DNA of 64,000 bases from Bin87 sp965220105 (GCA_965220105.1 OZ244811.1:1426001-1490000); one strand, 5' to 3'. Shown: positions 8,286 through 17,402, counted from the stretch's first letter. Made by a program: numbers and translations. The notes: generated from the sequence alone by a model not told the origin.

Positions 8286-9827
8286 CTACAGCCAGTCCGA
8301 CACCCGCTCGCCGATCATGATGGCGGTGGCATTGGTATTGGCCCGCACCACGTTGGGGCAGACGGATAGGTCGGCGATCCGCAGATTTTGCACCCCGCGC
8401 ACCCGGCAATACTGGTCCACCACCGCCAGGGGGTCATCGTCCCGCCCCATCCGGCCGGCGCCCGATGTGTGAAACGTGGTGAAAACCGAACGCCGTAGCC
8501 AGTCGTCCAGTGCATCGTCAGAAGCAATCGTGTCGGCAGAAGGAGCAATCAGACCGTCAACGTACGCCGCAAACGCGGGTTGCTCCAGCACCTGCCGGCA
8601 AAGACGCACCGCCTCCCGCAGACGCGCGCGGTCAAAGTCGCTACGCAGATAACGGTAGTCGATCAGCGGCTTGTCGCGAGGGTCAGCGGAAGCCAGCAAC
8701 ATCTCGCCGGCGCTGTCGGCTTGTTGCAGGATGCACGTCATCCGCACCGCCGCCTGCGTGGCCCCTGGGTCGCTGCCCAAAGGGCTTGGCCCCGATGCCA
8801 CGTTGTTCACGTACACGTGTATATCGTTGCGAAGATGGGAACCATTGCTCGTATACCGCAGCAGCGTCTGGATGCGGGAGCCGTCGAATCCCGATGCAAA
8901 TCCCGGCTTCAGCGCAGCGTCCACGTAAACCAGCGGATGATCCCGCAGGTTCTTCCCAACCCCCGGCGAATCGTGAATCACCGGAATGCCCAGTGCGGCC
9001 AAATGTTCCGCCGGACCCACGCCCGAGAGCATCAGCAGTTGCGGCGATGCTATCCCGCCGGCGCTGAGCACGATCTCCCGCCCCGAGACGCTGAACACTC
9101 CGCCGCCGCTCTCCGCCTCGACGCCAACCGCCGTGTTCCCATCGAAAAGCACCCGCCGGGCCACCACGTTAGAGCGTACCGTCAGATTCAACCGATGACG
9201 GGCCGACGCCAGGTACGCCAGCGCACAGCTCATGCGGACCCCGGTCGGATTATTCATCGGCGCCGGGCCAAACCCGGTGGAGGAAGGGTGGTTCATGTCC
9301 GAATCTTGGGGGAATCTCAACACCGCACAGGCAGTTGCGAACGCATGCTGGAAGGGATGCCACGCCGCCTGCGGGGCGCGCACCACCGGAATCGGCCCGT
9401 CGCTTCCGTGGAAGTCGTCCCGAATGTCGTTGTCGCTTTCCAAGCGGCGGAAATAGGGCAGCACGTTCTCGTATGACCATTGGTTGTTGCCCTCGGCGGC
9501 CCAGGCATCATAGTCCTCGGGCAGACCGCGCAGGAATACCTGGCCATTGACCGCCCCGGATCCGCCCATCACTCGACCCCGGGCAATGTCCATCGGAGCG
9601 TCCTGTTCGCGTGTTGCCCTCGCCTGATACGACCAGTTGAACGGGCTGCCCGGCGTCGATGCTTCCTGACTGGCGCCGTCGCGCAATTCGGTGGGCCACT
9701 GCTCAAACTCGGCGTAGTCCGGCCCAGCCTCCAGCAGGAGCACCGATTTCTCCGGGTTTTCCGATATGCGCGTCGCCAGGGCGCAACCCGCCGATCCTCC
9801 GCCCACCACGATTACGTCGTACTGCAT
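8286..9827 (-). CDS. GMC-family FAD oxidoreductase (choline dehydrogenase-like)
   Basis: A 513-residue flavoprotein oxidising an alcohol group with FAD. The Rossmann motif VVGGGSAGCALATR is at about residues 7-20 and the GMC signature-1 region is GRVMGGSGAVNGQVFLRG. The second GMC signature is at SAGGIASPQLLMLSGVG. The active-site His lies in TFHTSGAGRMG, and the C-terminal NVVRANTNATAIMIGER closes the FAD site. Length is typical of the choline dehydrogenase/alcohol oxidase group; the substrate cannot be told. The start ATG has GAGAAG upstream. It follows lipB by 32 bases and may belong to that operon. Confidence 0.88.
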   Translation of the reverse strand: MQYDVIVVGGGSAGCALATRISENPEKSVLLLEAGPDYAEFEQWPTELRDGASQEASTPGSPFNWSYQARATREQDAPMDIARGRVMGGSGAVNGQVFLRGLPEDYDAWAAEGNNQWSYENVLPYFRRLESDNDIRDDFHGSDGPIPVVRAPQAAWHPFQHAFATACAVLRFPQDSDMNHPSSTGFGPAPMNNPTGVRMSCALAYLASARHRLNLTVRSNVVARRVLFDGNTAVGVEAESGGGVFSVSGREIVLSAGGIASPQLLMLSGVGPAEHLAALGIPVIHDSPGVGKNLRDHPLVYVDAALKPGFASGFDGSRIQTLLRYTSNGSHLRNDIHVYVNNVASGPSPLGSDPGATQAAVRMTCILQQADSAGEMLLASADPRDKPLIDYRYLRSDFDRARLREAVRLCRQVLEQPAFAAYVDGLIAPSADTIASDDALDDWLRRSVFTTFHTSGAGRMGRDDDPLAVVDQYCRVRGVQNLRIADLSVCPNVVRANTNATAIMIGERVSDWL

Positions 9828-9859
9828 AATCTTCTCACTCGTTCCAGCTTTTGGGCGCC

Positions 9860-10564
9860 TTATAGTCTCCGGAAGCCGAATTCCGCACAGAATCTACCGG
9901 CCACCACCTCAGCCAATTCTCCCACACTGGGGCCGCGCTCGCCTTCCGCCAACTCTGCAACCACGCTGCTCACGCCCCGATCGGCGATCCCGCAGGGGAT
10001 GATGGCATCGAACATGGACAAATCGGGGTACACGTTGATTGCAAATCCGTGGTAGGCCACCCCTCCGGCAATCTTTACGCCGATGGCCGCCAGTTTGCGC
10101 CGGCCGTCAGTCGTCCAAACACCGGTCAGGCCAGGCACCTCCGACGTTGACAACCCAATCTCGGACAGGCTGCCGCTAATGACTCGCTCCAGCGTCCGCA
10201 CGTACCAGTGCGGCCCGCCGCGTCCCTTCAGGCGGATGATGGGATAGGCCACCAACTGACCGGGGCCATGGTACGTAATCAGCCCACCGCGGTCTGTCTC
10301 CACGATTTCCGCTCCGCTGCGCTCTATCGCCCCATGGTCCAGCAGGAAGTCGGAATCCGGAGCCAGCCGTCCCCGGGTATACGTGTGCGGGTGCTCCAGC
10401 AGCAGCAGAGCTTCAGTTTCCACGCCCCGACGCACTCGGTCGGCGGTTTCCACTTGAAGCCGCCACGCTTCCCGGTATCCCATCGTGCCCAGCCGTGCTA
10501 CGCGGCAGGGTTCTGTGCCGGTACCGGTCCCCGCCGCCGGGTCAGTAGATGGGAGTGTCGCCAT
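9860..10564 (-). CDS. lipB: octanoyltransferase LipB
   Basis: The enzyme transfers octanoyl from acyl-carrier protein to the lipoyl domains of oxo-acid dehydrogenases, the first step of lipoate assembly. The protein (234 residues from the ATG at 10564) shows ALLLLEHPHTYTRGR, the signature RGGLITYHGPGQLVAYP, the catalytic lysine in RKLAAIGVKI and the catalytic cysteine in IIPCGI. The start overlaps the 3' end of the E2 gene by 23 bases, so the two are probably translationally coupled. That fits its role: E2 carries the lipoyl domain it modifies. No lipA is in the window. Confidence 0.93.
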   Translation of the reverse strand: MATLPSTDPAAGTGTGTEPCRVARLGTMGYREAWRLQVETADRVRRGVETEALLLLEHPHTYTRGRLAPDSDFLLDHGAIERSGAEIVETDRGGLITYHGPGQLVAYPIIRLKGRGGPHWYVRTLERVISGSLSEIGLSTSEVPGLTGVWTTDGRRKLAAIGVKIAGGVAYHGFAINVYPDLSMFDAIIPCGIADRGVSSVVAELAEGERGPSVGELAEVVAGRFCAEFGFRRL

Positions 10565-11978
10565 CCATCGACTCAAGCCGCCGCTTGACCGATTGCAAAA
10601 ACGCTCCCGATTCCTCGCCGTCGTTGATCCGGTGGTCGAAGGCCAGGCACACGTTCATCATCCAGCGGATGGCGATGGCGTCATTGACGACCATCGGGCG
10701 CTGCTGCACGACTTCGGTCGTCAGGATGCCCGCCTGCGGGTGGTTGATGATGGGGCCGCTGACGGCGCTGCCCAGTGCCCCGGTGTTGTTCACGGTAAAC
10801 GTCCCGCCCTGCACGTCGTCCAGCCTCAAAGCGCCCGCACGGGCCCGACCGGCCAGGTCGTCGATGGCGTGGGCCAGCCCGGCGATGCTCAACCGGTCGG
10901 CGTCGTGAATCACCGGCACCACCAGCCCGGTGGACGCCGCCACGGCAATCCCCAGGTTGATGCGGCGTTTCAACACGATGTGGTCGTCGCCCCAGGATGC
11001 GTTGAGCGTCGGATGGTCTTTCAACGCGCCGGCCACCGCCTTCAGCGCGAAGGGCAGGTAGGTCAGGTTTATCCCCTCGCGTGCCCGGAACCCGTCGCGT
11101 TCCCCCGCCCGGAGCGCCACCAGCTCGCTGATGTCGACCTCCACCATGCTCCACGCGTGGGGAATCTGGCTGGCCGACCGCACCATGGCGTCCGCAATCA
11201 TGCGGCGCACCGGGGTCAGGGCAACCCTCTCTTCGTCCGCCGCCGTTGCGGCCAACGGAGGCGCGGGCGCTGGCGCAACCGCCGCCGGCCGGATCGCTGC
11301 CGGCGGGGCCGTTGCCGTTTCCAGGTATTCCAGGACGTCGTTTCGCGTTACTCGCCCGCCCATGCCGGTGCCGACAATGTGGCTCACGTCCAGGTTGTGT
11401 TCGCGGGCCAATCGCCGGACGGCCGGCGACAGTCGGTTGGCCGGTCGCTCGGCATCCACTTCCGTTTGAGGCTCCAGGATTACCGTTGGTGGCGCTGGGG
11501 CAACCGTCGGAACGGTCGCGGGTTCAGCGGGGGCAGTAGCCGAGGTGGCTGCTTCCTGGGCCTGGGCCTCCACCGCCGAACCGCCGGTCGGTCCGACGGG
11601 ACGTGCGTCGGTTATCAGGTAGGACACCGGGGTTGACGAAGGTGCGGACGCCGGTGATGCTGCCGGCGCTGGGACGCTAGGCACCGGCGTTGCCGTAACC
11701 GCGGTCTGGGCGGCGAACGCCGGCCCCGACGCCGCCGGGCCGTCCGCTTCCACCTCGGCGATGGGCGCGCCCATGGGCACCGTTTCTCCCTCCGGGGCGA
11801 TGATGCGGAGCAACTGGCCGGCCACCGGTGAGGGCACTTCCATCGTTACCTTGTCGGTCACCACCTCGACCAGCGGGTCGTAGCGCTCTACCCGGTCGCC
11901 GGGCTGCTTCAGCCACTTGCCGATGGTGCCTTCAACGACGCTTTCGCCGACGTGGGGCAGTTCGATGAATTGAGCCAC
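10542..11978 (-). CDS. 2-oxo acid dehydrogenase complex E2 (dihydrolipoamide acyltransferase)
   Basis: The core subunit of a pyruvate- or branched-chain-type complex, 478 residues. Domains in order are: an N-terminal lipoyl domain with the modified lysine in VVTDKVTMEVPSP (Lys43); a long Ala/Pro/Thr-rich hinge; a peripheral-subunit-binding domain at RLSPAVRRLAREHNLDVSHI; another Ala/Pro hinge; and the catalytic domain with DHRINDGEESGAF (the His and Asp of the HRxxDG motif). The start is the GTG at 11978 (VAQFIELPHVGESV), supported by AGAGGA 7 bases upstream; the frame to 12107 upstream is not protein-like. It follows E1beta by 67 bases and overlaps lipB. Confidence 0.93.
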   Translation of the reverse strand: MAQFIELPHVGESVVEGTIGKWLKQPGDRVERYDPLVEVVTDKVTMEVPSPVAGQLLRIIAPEGETVPMGAPIAEVEADGPAASGPAFAAQTAVTATPVPSVPAPAASPASAPSSTPVSYLITDARPVGPTGGSAVEAQAQEAATSATAPAEPATVPTVAPAPPTVILEPQTEVDAERPANRLSPAVRRLAREHNLDVSHIVGTGMGGRVTRNDVLEYLETATAPPAAIRPAAVAPAPAPPLAATAADEERVALTPVRRMIADAMVRSASQIPHAWSMVEVDISELVALRAGERDGFRAREGINLTYLPFALKAVAGALKDHPTLNASWGDDHIVLKRRINLGIAVAASTGLVVPVIHDADRLSIAGLAHAIDDLAGRARAGALRLDDVQGGTFTVNNTGALGSAVSGPIINHPQAGILTTEVVQQRPMVVNDAIAIRWMMNVCLAFDHRINDGEESGAFLQSVKRRLESMDGDTPIY

Positions 11979-12045
11979 TATCTGTTCCTCTGCATCCGAT
12001 AACAACCCGGACGCGCGAGCGCCGGGAAGCCCAGCGTTTGCCCCG

Positions 12046-13029
12046 TCAGTAAGCCGCCAGCTGACGGATTTTTGATGCGATGGCCTCCGGGCTGGGCATG
12101 TAGGCATCCTCCAACGATTTGGCGAAGGGCATGGTCGGCACGTCCGGTCCGCAGAGCCGGGCGATGGGAGCGTCCAGGTACTCGAAGGCTTCGTCGGCGG
12201 CCAGGGCCGCTATCTCGGCGCCCATCCCGCCGCTGATGTTGTCCTCGTGCACCACCAGCAGCTTGCCCGTCTTCCGCACCGACGACAGGATCGTCTCGGT
12301 GTCCAGGGGCTTCAGCGTTCGCAGGTCCACCACCTCGGCCCCGATGCCGTCGGCGGCTACCGTTTCAGCCGCGGCCAGGCAGTAGTGCATCGCCAGTCCG
12401 TAAGAAACCACGGTTACGTCTCCGCCCACCCGCTTCACGTCGGCCGGCCCGATGGGCACCGTGTAGTCTCCGTCGGGTACCTCGCCCCGCACCAGCCGGT
12501 AGGTTTTCTTGTGCTCCAGGAATATCACCGGATTGTCGTCGCGGATGGCCGACTTCAGCAGGCCCTTGGCCTCGTAAGGTGTCGAGGGTGTGACCACCAG
12601 CAGGCCCGGAGTGTGGAAGAACAGCGTCTCCACGTTCTGCGAGTGAAACAGCCCGCCCCGTATCCCGCCGCCGTACGGTATGCGTACCGTCATCGGAACC
12701 TTCAGGGCGCCGTTGGTGCCGTAATGAGCCCGGGCCGCCTCCCCAATCAGCTGGTTGACGCTGGGCCAAACGAAGTCGGAGAACTGCACCTCGGGGACGG
12801 GTCGCATCCCCCGGAACGCCGCGCCCAGCGCAATGCCCATGATGGATGCCTCGGCCAGGGGAGTGTCCATCACCCGCTGCGGCCCGAAGTCCTCGATGAA
12901 GCCCTGGGTCGCCAGGAACACGCCGCCGCGTTGTCCCACGTCCTCGCCCATGACGAACACCCGCTCGTCCCGTTCCATCTCCTCCCGTAGCGCCGAGCGC
13001 ACCGCCTCGATTACCGTCATCTCTGCCAT
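12046..13029 (-). CDS. 2-oxo acid dehydrogenase E1 beta subunit
   Basis: A 327-residue transketolase-like beta subunit. The motifs FVMGEDVGQRGGVF, RVMDTPLAEASIMGIALG and EVQFSDFVWP are those of pyruvate/branched-chain oxo-acid dehydrogenase E1beta; the Glu in MGEDVG activates ThDP. With the adjacent E1alpha it decarboxylates a 2-oxo acid and acylates the lipoyl group of E2. Similarity is closest in style to the branched-chain (2-oxoisovalerate) enzymes. An E3 gene is not in the window. It lies 34 bases downstream of E1alpha. Confidence 0.93.
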   Translation of the reverse strand: MAEMTVIEAVRSALREEMERDERVFVMGEDVGQRGGVFLATQGFIEDFGPQRVMDTPLAEASIMGIALGAAFRGMRPVPEVQFSDFVWPSVNQLIGEAARAHYGTNGALKVPMTVRIPYGGGIRGGLFHSQNVETLFFHTPGLLVVTPSTPYEAKGLLKSAIRDDNPVIFLEHKKTYRLVRGEVPDGDYTVPIGPADVKRVGGDVTVVSYGLAMHYCLAAAETVAADGIGAEVVDLRTLKPLDTETILSSVRKTGKLLVVHEDNISGGMGAEIAALAADEAFEYLDAPIARLCGPDVPTMPFAKSLEDAYMPSPEAIASKIRQLAAY

Positions 13030-13063
13030 GGCGTCAACCTTGAATTGCTAGTATCCGGACTCG

Positions 13064-14104
13064 TTAGATGTAGAGGTTATCGTAGATGGTCGATGCGTCC
13101 GGAGGCGAGGCGGCGTCGGCAAAATCGGTGGCGTCGTTGACCATTTGCAGCGCCTCGGCCCGAAATGCGTCCACCTGCACCGAAGACACGATTCCGCGAT
13201 CCACCAGGTCGGCGGGGAAGGTCAGCACCGGATCGAACTGCCGGGCTGCGTCCAGCGCTTCCCGATCCCGGTACCGGCGGTCGTCGTCGTCGGTAGTGTG
13301 GGGCATGAACCGCTCGCACTTCATCTCCACCAGCGAAGGCCCGGAGCGGCGAGCATGGTCGATTCCCTGCCGCGTCGCCTCGTAACACGCCACCAGGTCC
13401 ATACCGTTGACGACAAAACCGGGGAACCCATAGGCTTCGGCCCGGGCCGCCACGTCACCAATCACCATCTGGGTAGATTGGGGCGTGGAGATGGCGTACT
13501 TGTTGTTTTCGCAGATGAACAGGATGGGCAGTTGGTGGATGGACGCGAAGTTCATCGCCTCGTGGGTTTCGCCCTGGCTGGTCGCCCCGTCGCCGAAGTA
13601 GCAGATGGTCACCGTATCGTCACCCATCATCTTGCAGCCCAAAGCGTACCCCACGCTCTGGGTCAACCCGGCGGCAACGACGTTGGAGATCTGGATGATC
13701 TTGCGGGGCAGATCGGCGCCCTGCAGCGGGAATTGTCGCGCTCCAGAGTACGGGTCGCCGTCCTTGCCCATGAACGACAGCATCACCTGCCGGGGCGTCA
13801 GGCCGGCGGCCATCTTGGTGGCCAGGTCCCGGTAGTAGGGGAACAGGAAGCAGTCGCCGTCCTTCTGGGCCGCCAGCAGCGAGCCCAGCTGCACCGCTTC
13901 GTGGCCCTGGGCAGACGCCGCGATGGGCACCTTGCCCTGCCGGTTCATCATCCAGATGCGTTCGTCCATCGTACGCACCAGGATCATCTGGCGGCAAACT
14001 TCCACCAGGTCGGCAGCGGACAGCCCGGCCGGCAAATTCGGCGGGTTGCCGTTGGCGACGGCCACCGCGTCAGCGTTCAAATCGGGAACATTAGCCTGGG
14101 TCAT
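13064..14104 (-). CDS. 2-oxo acid dehydrogenase E1 alpha subunit
   Basis: The 346-residue ThDP-binding alpha subunit. The ThDP motif GDGATSQGETHEAMNFAS, followed by LPILFICENNKYAIST, is complete. Upstream, AQGHEAVQLGS and CFLFPYYRDLATKMA match branched-chain E1alpha proteins more than classical pyruvate dehydrogenase. It is the first gene of the E1alpha-E1beta-E2-lipB operon (possibly including the GMC oxidoreductase). A CAGGAG ribosome site precedes the ATG by 9 bases. Confidence 0.93.
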   Translation of the reverse strand: MTQANVPDLNADAVAVANGNPPNLPAGLSAADLVEVCRQMILVRTMDERIWMMNRQGKVPIAASAQGHEAVQLGSLLAAQKDGDCFLFPYYRDLATKMAAGLTPRQVMLSFMGKDGDPYSGARQFPLQGADLPRKIIQISNVVAAGLTQSVGYALGCKMMGDDTVTICYFGDGATSQGETHEAMNFASIHQLPILFICENNKYAISTPQSTQMVIGDVAARAEAYGFPGFVVNGMDLVACYEATRQGIDHARRSGPSLVEMKCERFMPHTTDDDDRRYRDREALDAARQFDPVLTFPADLVDRGIVSSVQVDAFRAEALQMVNDATDFADAASPPDASTIYDNLYI

Positions 14105-14371
14105 GGGACCATACTCCTGGAACCCACAAGCATAGAGCGGAGATGCAACCCCGCCGGCTTAATGATAGACCAACGGCCAACTGCTGGCAAACGCCGGTGG
14201 ACCGCTCCGTAGCGTTCCGTTTAGGTGGTTTCGTTTCCCGTCATTCCGGCGCCGGTCGGAATCCAGCAAGTCCATTCAGAAAAATCCCGTTCATCCTGTT
14301 CATCCGTATAAAAAAACCACCTGAACTGCAACGCTACCGAGCCGCTCACGCCCAGGCCACTCAAACATGAG
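14105..14371. other. non-coding region upstream of the E1alpha operon with dispersed-repeat debris
   Basis: No gene is seen. The stretch at 14237-14266, beginning GTCATTCCGGCG and ending GGAATCCAG, resembles the widespread bacterial palindromic repeat that pairs CATTCC with GGAATC. The following FTCAT-type run, ATCCTGTTCATCC, is another common dispersed motif. The operon promoter should lie here, but I could not pick convincing boxes. Confidence 0.4.
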
Positions 14372-14737
14372 CTAGGGTTTTGGCTTGGTGGGAGCGGTCT
14401 GTTGGTTCATCCGCGATTGGGGAATAAGCTGGGGTACTTGTGCAGGTGATTCATTCCCAAATATGGCCGAAGGAGTTGGGCAAAGTATTGGTCCGAAGTA
14501 TTGGTCCAATGAACGTAACCCCGTTAGCTGGGACATCGGGCCTAACAAACGAACTGGCAACCGTTGAGAGCCGTTAGTTACGCTGAGGTTATTCTCCTTT
14601 AGAAAACGGCGGATATTGGCATAACCTTCGTCTGTCGCAACGACGTGTATATTGATCGGCTCCGGAACTGTTGCGCTCTCATCAGTCAGCCTTTGGGCAG
14701 CGTCTAATACGATGAGTCGGTTCAGGGAGGGATCCAA
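14372..14737 (-). pseudogene. unrecognised gene, frame-shifted by a 13-bp tandem duplication
   Basis: The open frame (121 codons from a TTG at 14737) has protein-like composition at its start, for example INIHVVATDEGYANIRRFL. I do not recognise the family; a thioredoxin-like fragment is one weak possibility. At 14483-14508 a 13-bp unit (AAGTATTGGTCC plus one base) occurs twice in tandem. Removing one copy switches the frame to a different tail, ending LLRPYLGMNHLHKYP, with a stop at 14407; this looks as natural as the present tail. Either end may be the original. No clear start codon or ribosome site is present, so this is probably a truncated and shifted relic. Confidence 0.35.
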
Positions 14738-14786
14738 GTTTGGATACGGTGCATCCTGTTTAAAAACTCAAAGCACCTCCGTATGC

Positions 14787-14906
14787 TGCGACAGGGAAAC
14801 CAGCTGCCGCGACAGGGAAACCAGCAGTGTCAAGGGAATTTCGGCCACGATACCAGTGAGAGCGCCAATCCCCATTGCTCACCGCCCAGCTTGCTCACCG
14901 CCCACC
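14787..14906. repeat. short tandem duplications in non-coding DNA
   Basis: Two duplications lie close together. A 15-base unit beginning GACAGGGAAACC recurs with a 21-base period at 14790 and 14811. A 14-base unit, TTGCTCACCGCCCA, recurs with a 16-base period at 14875 and 14891. The second touches the 3' end of the small membrane protein gene at 14895-15062 and may have changed its last codons. Confidence 0.7.
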
Positions 14907-15062
14907 AATCATAACGTACGCAATTGCCACGCCAACGCACATGCCAATCGACAATCCCATCCCCACGGCCACGCCGATATTAACGCCCAGCGCCATGCCG
15001 ATGACGATGCCCATGGACAGCCCTATCCCTGCGCCCAGGGCAACTACGGTAGTATTATCCAT
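14895..15062 (-). CDS. small glycine-zipper membrane protein (55 residues)
   Basis: A short gene with strongly biased composition. After MDNTTVVALGAG, nearly the whole protein is hydrophobic, with glycine at regular small intervals (GIGLSMGIVIGMALG, then GVAVGMGLSIGM) and a C-terminal IGGR. This Gly-x-x-x-Gly-like pattern is typical of glycine-zipper membrane segments that pack tightly or oligomerise. It probably spans the membrane twice, or once as a long helix. The ATG at 15062 has GGGAG and GGGG stretches upstream. The stop falls in a duplicated 14-base unit. No function is known. Confidence 0.6.
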   Translation of the reverse strand: MDNTTVVALGAGIGLSMGIVIGMALGVNIGVAVGMGLSIGMCVGVAIAYVMIGGR

Positions 15063-15258
15063 AGTCCCCGGTCTCCCGACGTAAAACGCGCACTACTTCA
15101 GGCAAGCGCTAAATCCCGGTTTTCGCATCGCAATGCGCCGTCGCCACGCCGTTGAAGGCCCGGATTCATTGCCGGTTTTCCAGACTGCGACTTGCGCCGG
15201 CCACTACCCGGTCATTCCTGCGCCGGAGGCAACTCACCACTACTTGCGAGACAGGCCC

Positions 15259-15816
15259 TCAGCCTACGTAAGTATTCCGAAACCGATACAGGGTGAACTC
15301 CGGCTCCACCGGCGCTACCGCCATGTATTCGTCGGCCTCTTCTATCTTGGCCACGATGAACCACGGGCCCGGCTCGGCCATCGCCTGCGTGAGAACACTT
15401 TCCAGCGTCTCCAGGTCGCTCACGGTGGCCGTTTTGGTGAGGCCGCACGACTTGGCAACTTCCTCCAGGTCGGTGTTGGTGGACGTGTGGCTGGGTTGCC
15501 CGCCCGTCTGCGCCCACGCCTCATTGTCCCATACTACCACGACCAGGTTCGACGGATTCTCCCGCCCGATGGTTGCTATCGTGCCCAGGTTCATCAGCAA
15601 CGAACCGTCCCCGTCCAGCGAGATCACCTTGTCGTCGGTGGACAGCGCCATCCCCAGGGCGATGGACGAACACAGTCCCATGCTGCCGTAGGTGTAGAAG
15701 TTACGGTCCCGGTGGCCGGCGTGGTACAGCTCATCGCTGGTCGGCCCCAGGTTGCCAACCACCGGACTATCCCCGGCGTGGCGCAATACCAATTTCGTGG
15801 CGTCGAACCTAAGCAA
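15259..15816 (-). CDS. ThDP-dependent decarboxylase, C-terminal-type subunit (ComE / sulfopyruvate decarboxylase beta-like)
   Basis: A 185-residue subunit carrying the ThDP pyrophosphate-binding motif: SLDGDGSLLMNLGTI, then about 25 residues to VVWDNEAWAQTGGQ. It begins with the YTYGSMGLCSSIALGMAL region typical of the beta half of sulfopyruvate or phosphonopyruvate decarboxylases. Such enzymes need an alpha half that supplies the catalytic Glu; the matching half lies 13 kb away at 28895-29401 on the same strand. The start is a TTG at 15816 with a perfect GGAGGT 4 bases upstream. Substrate (sulfopyruvate, phosphonopyruvate or another 2-oxo acid) is undecided. Confidence 0.78.
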   Translation of the reverse strand: MLRFDATKLVLRHAGDSPVVGNLGPTSDELYHAGHRDRNFYTYGSMGLCSSIALGMALSTDDKVISLDGDGSLLMNLGTIATIGRENPSNLVVVVWDNEAWAQTGGQPSHTSTNTDLEEVAKSCGLTKTATVSDLETLESVLTQAMAEPGPWFIVAKIEEADEYMAVAPVEPEFTLYRFRNTYVG

Positions 15817-16060
15817 AATTACCTCCGAGTCGCGTTGTTAGCAGGTTTCGTGCGTAAAATGGCCAGTTTGGAGGGTCATCTCCCGTGTCTTCCCGACATT
15901 ATACCGACCAAACTCCAACGAAAATCCCCTGAAAAAATGCCATGACGGGAGAGTTGTTCGGCGATTGATATGCTCTGCCGCAGTATTTCCCGGAAACGCC
16001 CCAACCCGCCCCCATTATAGGAGCGTTGGAAGGATGGTGTCGACGGCTGGCTTGTCCGTG

Positions 16061-16204
16061 CGCGTTCCCACTTTAATCTGTCGTTGCGAAGAGCACAGCA
16101 ACGTGGCAATCTCGATGAGGTTGAACCCACGTCGGCCAATCGCCGTTCCTACGACGACGAGATTGCCACGCTACGCTCGCAATGACAAAGCGGGTACGCA
16201 TGAG
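16061..16204. repeat. palindromic mobile repeat, full copy (R1)
   Basis: About 145 bases bounded by inverted ends: CGTTCCCACTTT on the left and AAAGCGGGTACGC on the right. Inside lie GTCGTTGCGA and its complement TCGCAATGAC, then CGTGGCAATCTCG and its complement CGAGATTGCCACG. The whole can fold into one long hairpin. It carries no gene. At least seven related full or partial copies occur in this window. Confidence 0.85.
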
Positions 16205-16241
16205 CTGGTTTGTCCACGTGTCCGGGCCGGTTGCCGCCTTT

Positions 16242-17402
16242 CTACCCTTTGCTCTGACCGGCGGTTTCCCCGAACTGACGGCCGAAGAGGCTCGTCAACA
16301 GCGCGCTGGCGATCGTAAAGTCGAGGCACATATAGCCTATTCCCACATAACCCGTAGTCGCCAACAACGCTCCGGCGATCCCAGCGCCCAGGACCCCACC
16401 GCCCTGGTTGCTGAAACCCATCAGACCCACTCCCGTGGCCTTGGATTCTCCCGAATACTCGGTGCTGGCCGCGACCATAACCGGGAACGTCACGCTCAGA
16501 CAGCCCGTCGCAGCCGTTGCTAGGGCAACCGACGCCCAAAGTCCAAGGTTCGCGGTGAAGAACAGGAAACCGCAGACTCCCCCGGCTGCCGTGGCGGCGG
16601 CGACCAACGCCGCACGATACCTTCTGCTTGCCACCCACGCAGCAGAATAGCTCCCGACCATCTGCCCCATGCCGGCTATGGCCAGCGGCAGGGCCACAAA
16701 ACCTATGCTCAAGTCGTAAGTATGTATCAGGTAGGCGGCGAAAAAGCTGAACATTCCCCAGAAAGCGATGCGTTGCGTCAGATTGACCGCCACGGCCACG
16801 CGGAAAAACCGCATGGACAACAGCGACCAATACCTGGAGAAGAATGCCCGGTTGCTAAATCGCTCCCGGCGGTCTTTTGGAAGCCAGAGCCAGTTCGCCA
16901 GAAGCGCCGCAGCCAGCATCGAGCCGTAGACAATGAAGGCAAACCGCCAGCCGCCCACGTCTGCCAGCAACGCGACCATTGGGACGCTGATGGCCGAAGC
17001 CAGCCCTTGAATTGCCAGCAGGGCGCTTACCGCCTGGGCCCGCCTGGCCGGGGGAATGACGTCGGATACCGACCCGATGATGTTGGGAGGGATCGCTCCC
17101 CCTCCCAAACCGGTCAAAACCCGCAACGCCAACAGAATTTCCAGATTCGGCGCGACGGCGCACGCCAGGACGGATATCGAAAGAACCGCCAACCCGACCA
17201 CGGCCACCGGGCGGCGGCCGAATGAGTCGGACAGGGGGCCCACCGTCAGCAGGGAAACCGCCCAACCCGCGAAGGCCGCGGTAGCCAACTGACCCGCGAC
17301 GGCCACCGAGATTTCCAGGTCCGATGCGATTTCCACCAGCAGCGGCGGAACAATCAGAGTCGCGCTTATGGTGCCAAACACGGTAAGCGCAAGCACGGCC
17401 AT
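16242..17402 (-). CDS. MFS transporter
   Basis: A 386-residue inner-membrane transporter with about 12 hydrophobic segments. The loop between helices 2 and 3 has the MFS signature GPLSDSFGRRPVAVVG, and helix 4 begins RVLTGLGGGAIPPN, resembling drug-efflux and sugar-exporter groups (DHA1-like). The substrate is not evident. The start ATG at 17402 has GAGAGGT upstream. Its 3' end runs up to within 40 bases of a palindromic repeat. It is alone in its transcription unit, with a large empty region upstream. Confidence 0.85.
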   Translation of the reverse strand: MAVLALTVFGTISATLIVPPLLVEIASDLEISVAVAGQLATAAFAGWAVSLLTVGPLSDSFGRRPVAVVGLAVLSISVLACAVAPNLEILLALRVLTGLGGGAIPPNIIGSVSDVIPPARRAQAVSALLAIQGLASAISVPMVALLADVGGWRFAFIVYGSMLAAALLANWLWLPKDRRERFSNRAFFSRYWSLLSMRFFRVAVAVNLTQRIAFWGMFSFFAAYLIHTYDLSIGFVALPLAIAGMGQMVGSYSAAWVASRRYRAALVAAATAAGGVCGFLFFTANLGLWASVALATAATGCLSVTFPVMVAASTEYSGESKATGVGLMGFSNQGGGVLGAGIAGALLATTGYVGIGYMCLDFTIASALLTSLFGRQFGETAGQSKG

